The translations under genes and the position numbers were made by a program. 64,000 nt of DNA from Hymenopus coronatus (taxonomy: Eukaryota; Arthropoda; Insecta; Mantodea; Hymenopodidae), in assembly GCA_030762935.1 (NCBI GenBank), contig CM060896.1:8029501-8093500 (forward strand). Reading direction: 5' to 3'. Of this stretch, positions 59,641 through 64,000 are shown in pieces. A model generated the notes under the pieces. The model saw nothing but the letters and a program-made list of their open reading frames with translations, was not told the DNA's origin and did not search any database. Position 1 is the first letter of the stretch. Each line of letters starts with the position of its first letter.

Positions 59641-61520
59641 ACATAACAATTCAAGGGCTATCCAGATAGTAACAGGGCCTGTGTGGAAGAACATAACAGT
59701 ACAAGGGCTATCCAGATAGTAACACGGTCTGTGTAGAAGTACATAACAATACAAGGGCTATCCAGATAGTAACATTGTCTGTGTAGAAGAAGATAACAAT
59801 ACAAGGGCTTTCCAGATAGTAACGTGATCTGTGTAGAAGAACATAATACTAAAAGAGCTATCTAGATAGTAACACAGTCTGTGTAGAAGAACATAACATT
59901 ACAAGGGTTATCCAGATAGTAACACGGTCTGTGTAGATGAACATAACAATAGAAGTGCTATCCAGATAGTAACACGGTCTGTGAAGAAGAACATAACAAT
60001 AAAAGGGCTATCCAGATAGTAACACGTTCTGTGTAGAAGAACATAACAATACAAGGCCAATCCAGTTAGTAATACGGTCTGTGTAGAAGAACATAACAGT
60101 ACAAGGGCTATCCATATAGTAACACGGTCTGAGTAGAAGAACATAACAATACAAGGGCAATCCAGATAGTAACACGGTCTGTGTAGAAGAACATAACATA
60201 ACACTACAAGAGCTATCCAGATAGTAACTCGGTCTGTGTAGAAGAACATAACAATACAAGGCCTATCCAGATAGTATCAAGGTCTGTGTAGAAGAGCATA
60301 ACAATACAAGGGCTATCCAGATAGTATCAAGGTCTGTGTAGAAGAACATAACAATACAAGGGCAATCCAGATAGTAACACGGTCTGTGTAGAAGAACATA
60401 ACAGTACAAGGGCTATCCAGATAGTAACACGCTCTGTGTAGAAGAACATAACAAGTCAAGGGCTATCCAGATAGTAACACGGCCTGTGTGGAAGAACATA
60501 ACAGTACAAGGGCTATCCAGATAGTAACACGGTCTGTGTAGAAGTACATAACAATACAAGGGCTATCCAGATAGTAACATTGTCTGTGTAGAAGAACATA
60601 ACAATACAAGGGCTTTCCAGATAGTAACGTGGTCTGTGTAGAAGAACATAATACTAAAAGAGCTATCTAGATTGTAACACGGTCTGTGTAGAAGAACATA
60701 ACATTACAAGGGTTATCCAGATAGTAACACGGTCTGTGTAGATGAACATAACAATAGAAGTGCTATCCAGATAGTAACACGGTCTGTGAAGAAGAACATA
60801 ACAATAAAAGGGCTATCCAGATAGTAACACGTTCTGGGTAGAAGAACATAACAATACAAGGCCAATCCAGATAGTAATACGGTCTGTGTAGAAGAACATA
60901 ACAGTACAAGGGCTATCCATATAGTAACACGGTCTGAGTAGAAGAACATAACAGTAGAAGGGCTATCCAGATAGTAACACGGTCTGTGTAGAAGAACATA
61001 ACACTACAAGAGCTATCCAGATAGTAACACGGTCTGTGTAGAAGAACATAACAATACAAGGCCTATCCAGATAGTAACACGGTCTGTGTAGAAGAACATA
61101 ACAATACAAGGGCTATCCAAATAGTATCAAGGTCTGTGTAGAAGAGCATAACAATACAAGGGCTATCCAGATAGTATCAAGGTCTGTGTAGAAGAACATA
61201 ACAATACAAGGGCAATCCAGATAGTAACACAGTCTGTGTAGAAGAACATAACAGTACAAGGGCTATCCAGATAGTAACACGGCCTGTGTAGAAGAACATA
61301 ACAATTCAAGGGCTATCCAGATAGTGACACGGCCTGTGTGGAAGAACATTACAAGGGCTATCCAGATAGTAACACGGTCTGTGTAGAAGTACATAACAAT
61401 ACAAGGGCTATCCAGATAGTAACATTGTCTGGGTAGAAGAACATAACAATACAAGGGCTATCCAGATAGTAAGGTGGTCTGTGTAGAAGAACATAATACA
61501 AGGGCTATGCAGATAGTAAC

Positions 61521-62524
61521 ACATGATTAGGTGTAACTAAATGATAACGAAAGATTTTGGCACAAAACTTTATTTACAAGGTTACAATACTCTGCTCTAT
61601 TTCTCAACAAAATCTCCATTCTGTCTAGACACAAAGTGTCAGTGAAGAAAGACGTAGAATGGTAATAAAGTCTGAGGTTCCTCTTCTTTTTGTTCTTATT
61701 ATTAATTGGTTTGAAATATCTGTGTATGGTTAGAAGATAGCCGAGTCATTATATATTCAGTATGAAATGTAAAAATCTGTCATTAAATAATAAAATGCAG
61801 ACATGTTTTGATAGTTTGTTGAAGTATTGCATACATACATCACTCCAACAGATTTTTGTGAAGTTTAACATTCACACATGTACAAACCCAACACTGTACA
61901 TTTCTTTCATATAGTACAATAATGCAGTAACTTACCAGAAGAGCTAATCTGAAGATGGAACTGGTTCCACTCCTTCAAGTTATGAGTCATTTGCTGCAAT
62001 TGCAATCCAATTGTTTGAATCATCAGAGACATTTATAATTAGTTGGCCAATGACAATGTCCACAATTCCCTCGAATGAATCCTTACCTGTTAACTGCTAT
62101 AACCACTGCAATATCCCACAATTTTAACAACATTTCTAGCTTTACTTATAGGATTGTTCTAAGTACTACAACACTATCAAAAATCCTACTACAACCATGC
62201 ATACTTTAATATCCTTAAGTTATCTGTTCCAAACATAGGGACTTGATTTCTAACATTTACATATTTGAAAAAGAATGTTTCTCTCCTAGTTTCCTTATAT
62301 AGACAAGAAGTATGACATACTTTGCCTTATGTTAACTAAATGTAAAGCACACTGCTGTAAGGACATACTATTTCTATACCTTTGTTTAGCATAGTAGGCA
62401 AAGTAGCTTGCTTGTGACTTAAAAATTGTTTTCTGATTACTTGTATATTAAAGAAAAAACAACAGAACTCATTCATTTAGTGAGCTAACATTCATTTTCT
62501 CTGTACTTTTCATACCTATCTTAC
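61521..62524. other. AT-rich unique DNA, no gene seen
   Basis: Directly follows the end of satellite 2. No open frame of note, no repeat copy and no recognised element. Confidence 0.6.
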
Positions 62525-62845
62525 TTATGGCCAGTCAGCTGTGTTTATGCCTTCTGATTGCGTAAGTTCTAATTTGTCAAACTTACATCTAATAGACTGA
62601 ATAAAAATCATCCCTAAGCTACCCTGTTTCACATCCCAACTTAACCTATCTTTTACTGCTATCAGGCTTATAAGGTGGGTTGTGACAGCTGAAGGAGGAA
62701 GAGGAGAGAAAAAAGAATTCTGGCAAATTGCACCCTGCATCCTAAAGAAACACTCAACATACAAGAAATGTTTTGTACCCTGTTCCCTTCTTGCCTCCAT
62801 AAGAACACTACCTGTACATCCACCAAATGAATATACTATGCACAT
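62525..62845 (-). CDS. Open frame of 106 codons, unidentified, possibly a retroelement scrap
   Basis: Minus-strand open frame from 62845 to a stop at 62525. The region F-I-Q-S-I-R-C-K-F-D-K-L-E-L resembles the N-I-N-S-I-R-N-K-F-D start of LINE endonuclease domains, and D-V-K-Q-G-S-L-G-M-I precedes it in the position of the first strand. That similarity is short and is the only hint, so a chance open frame is a serious alternative. The frame overlaps the mariner C left end at its start codon, so that ATG is probably not meaningful. It could be the first piece of a truncated minus-strand LINE. Confidence 0.25.
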   Translation of the reverse strand: MCIVYSFGGCTGSVLMEARREQGTKHFLYVECFFRMQGAICQNSFFSPLPPSAVTTHLISLIAVKDRLSWDVKQGSLGMIFIQSIRCKFDKLELTQSEGINTADWP

Positions 62846-64000
62846 TCAATAAGTCCTTGGAAAATCCAAAGAATTACACTCCTAGCATCAAAAAAGGTTG
62901 CTCTTAATAACCATTGTGTCTTATTAGAAGGCAGTTAAAGTTTCAACTACATCCATCACATGGTTTTGTTGCCACTGCTATTTGAAAGGCTTAATAAGCA
63001 AAGAGATGAAAGACAAGTTGGTTGAAGTTCATGGCACATCTGCTCCTGCATTTGCAACAAATTACAATTGCATAAATGGATTTAAATGTGGCCGTACATC
63101 CACAAATGATGAATATCATTCCAGATGTCCATTAGAAGTGACTTCATTTGAAATGGTTGACAAAATCCAGGATATGGTTTCGAGTGATCAACGAATCAAA
63201 GTTTATGAAATAGTAGAGGCCACAGGCATATCACAAGGTACAGTGTTCTCAATTTTGCACCAAAAATTAGGTCTCGGCAAGATGGGTGCCGCATTTGCTC
63301 TCAGTGTAGAATAAACACAATCAATCATGTTACCAATTCGGAAGCTGGTATGGCACTTCTCTATCGCAATCCTGAGGAGTTTCTGCATCGATACATAACT
63401 TGAATGAAACATGGATACACTACTGCACCCCAGAGACTAAAGTACACTCAAAACAATGGGTTTTTAAGAAGGCAAAAATGGTGGAATCTGCAGACAAGGT
63501 AATGACCTCGGTTTTTATAATGCACATGGAATAATCTATACTGTTGACTTGCAAAAAGGAAGAACGATAAATGGAGAGTGCTATGCATCGCTAGTGCACC
63601 AGTTGAACAAAGAAATCAAGACCAAAATGCCATCATCTGTTAAAGAAAAATATTTGTTTCCATCCAGGCAAAGCAAAGGGTACACCCCTGCGCAGTTTTG
63701 ATTGCAAAAATTGTAGAAATAAGGTTCTAATTAATATAAAATTCATTGTATTCACCAGATTTGGCCCCCAGTGACTTCTTATTTCCATACTTGAACAGGT
63801 GGCTCGGCAGAAAATGTATAATGTTCAATGAAGAGGTCTTCTCCCAAACAGATGGCTATTTTGAGAATCTTCCAAAATCCTGCTTTTAGGAAGGCGTACA
63901 ACCATTTGGAAAATGCTGGGAATAGTGTATTGAGCTAAAATCAAATTATGTTAAAAATGAAAAAAATTTCTACCAAAATTAACTTATTTTTCTAGCTTTT
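62843..64000 (+). mobile_element. Mariner C, decayed, cut by the window edge
   Basis: A third mariner lineage. The left end begins near TTCAATAAGTCCTTGG (62845). The coding region runs to about 63940, and the right end is beyond the window; the TTTTTCTAGCTTT-like sequence at the edge looks like the 3' untranslated part close to the inverted repeat. TA at the left border could not be fixed with certainty. Confidence 0.75.
62961..63940 (+). pseudogene. Mariner transposase pseudogene in mariner C
   Basis: Reads C-Y-L-K-G-L-I-S-K-E-M-K-D-K-L from about 62970, then H-G-T-S-A-P-A-F, F-K-C-G-R-T-S-T-N-D-E and I-V-E-A-T-G-I-S-Q-G-T-V, all family features of the DNA-binding half, to a stop at 63312. 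Beyond it frames switch repeatedly: Y-R-N-P-E-E-F-L, N-E-T-W-I-H-Y-C-T-P-E-T-K, Q-K-G-R-T-I-N-G-E and S-P-D-L-A-P-S-D-F. The first catalytic Asp is Asn (N-E-T-W where the family has D-E-T-W). The second, normally in H-Q-D-N, is replaced by Gly (H-P-G-K). Only the third remains. It is the most degraded of the three mariners here and clearly inactive. Confidence 0.88.

Larger units (their letters stand above)
44869..61520. repeat. 50-bp tandem satellite array (satellite 2)
   Basis: About 330 head-to-tail units of 50 bp with the core AACACGGTCTGTGTAGAAGA followed by ACATAACAATACAAGGGCTA and TCCAGATAGT. Both ends are inside the window: the first, degenerate unit merges with the LINE at about 44869, and the last ends at about 61520 before unique DNA. 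The unit shows no similarity to satellite 1. Some units are shortened or lengthened by a few bases (for example near 45625, 46880 and 47020). Minus-strand frames of 60-128 codons arise from a 150-bp (3-unit) reading cycle and are not annotated as genes. The array shows strong higher-order structure (separate entries). Confidence 0.97.

Noticed and set aside
45345..61454. Many minus-strand open frames of 60-128 codons in satellite 2 that look like hydrophobic membrane proteins.
   Set aside because: They are the three-phase translation of the 50-bp unit, with a 50-residue period; the consensus has a TAG in one phase. The hydrophobic look comes from the T-rich minus strand.
44869..61520. Regular 50-bp periodicity suggested a CRISPR array.
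   Set aside because: The whole 50 bp is repeated with no unique spacers, the context is eukaryotic, and there are no cas genes.

Overview
This is a stretch of animal nuclear genome, most likely arthropod and probably insect. The evidence is AT-rich intergenic DNA, spliceosomal intron signals (GTAAGT donors, TTTCAG acceptors), three mariner DNA transposons, a PIF/Harbinger transposon, Gypsy and LINE remnants, a tRNA-derived SINE and a large C2H2 zinc-finger reading frame. I cannot name the species. There are no operons, ribosome binding sites or other bacterial features, and I find no gene that I would call an intact host gene.

Layout. (1) Positions 1 to about 23707 are one tandem satellite with a 62-bp unit (about 380 units; the left end is outside the window), with large internal duplications. 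(2) Positions 23708-44870 are a 21-kb island of old, mostly inactivated mobile elements in AT-rich DNA. In order they are a reading-frame remnant cut by a SINE (23862-24537); a decayed 68-bp repeat; copy 1 of an unnamed hairpin-ended dispersed repeat; mariner A (26113-27367); hairpin repeat copy 2 (about 29215-30120); a Gypsy pol pseudogene on the minus strand (30723-32938); a complete 6.16-kb PIF/Harbinger element with TTA target duplications (32942-39102) that cuts off the Gypsy remnant and carries hairpin repeat copy 3 in its intron; mariner B on the minus strand (39235 to about 40460); a decayed array of about 19 C2H2 zinc fingers on the minus strand (40719-42654); and an internally deleted LINE on the minus strand (43036-44868). 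(3) Positions about 44869-61520 are a second, unrelated satellite with a 50-bp unit (about 330 units) and higher-order periods of 3785 and 3282 bp. (4) Positions 61521-64000 are unique AT-rich DNA followed by mariner C, which runs off the right edge.

The points I find most interesting are the Harbinger element, where the transposase gene and the antisense MADF/Myb-like accessory gene appear interleaved exon-in-intron; the three-copy dispersed repeat with a conserved terminal palindrome; the multi-kilobase higher-order structure of both satellites; and the LINE reading frame that runs straight into the edge of the 50-bp satellite. Most short reading frames in the satellites are by-products of the repeat and are not annotated as genes. 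No new defence or metabolic system is visible.
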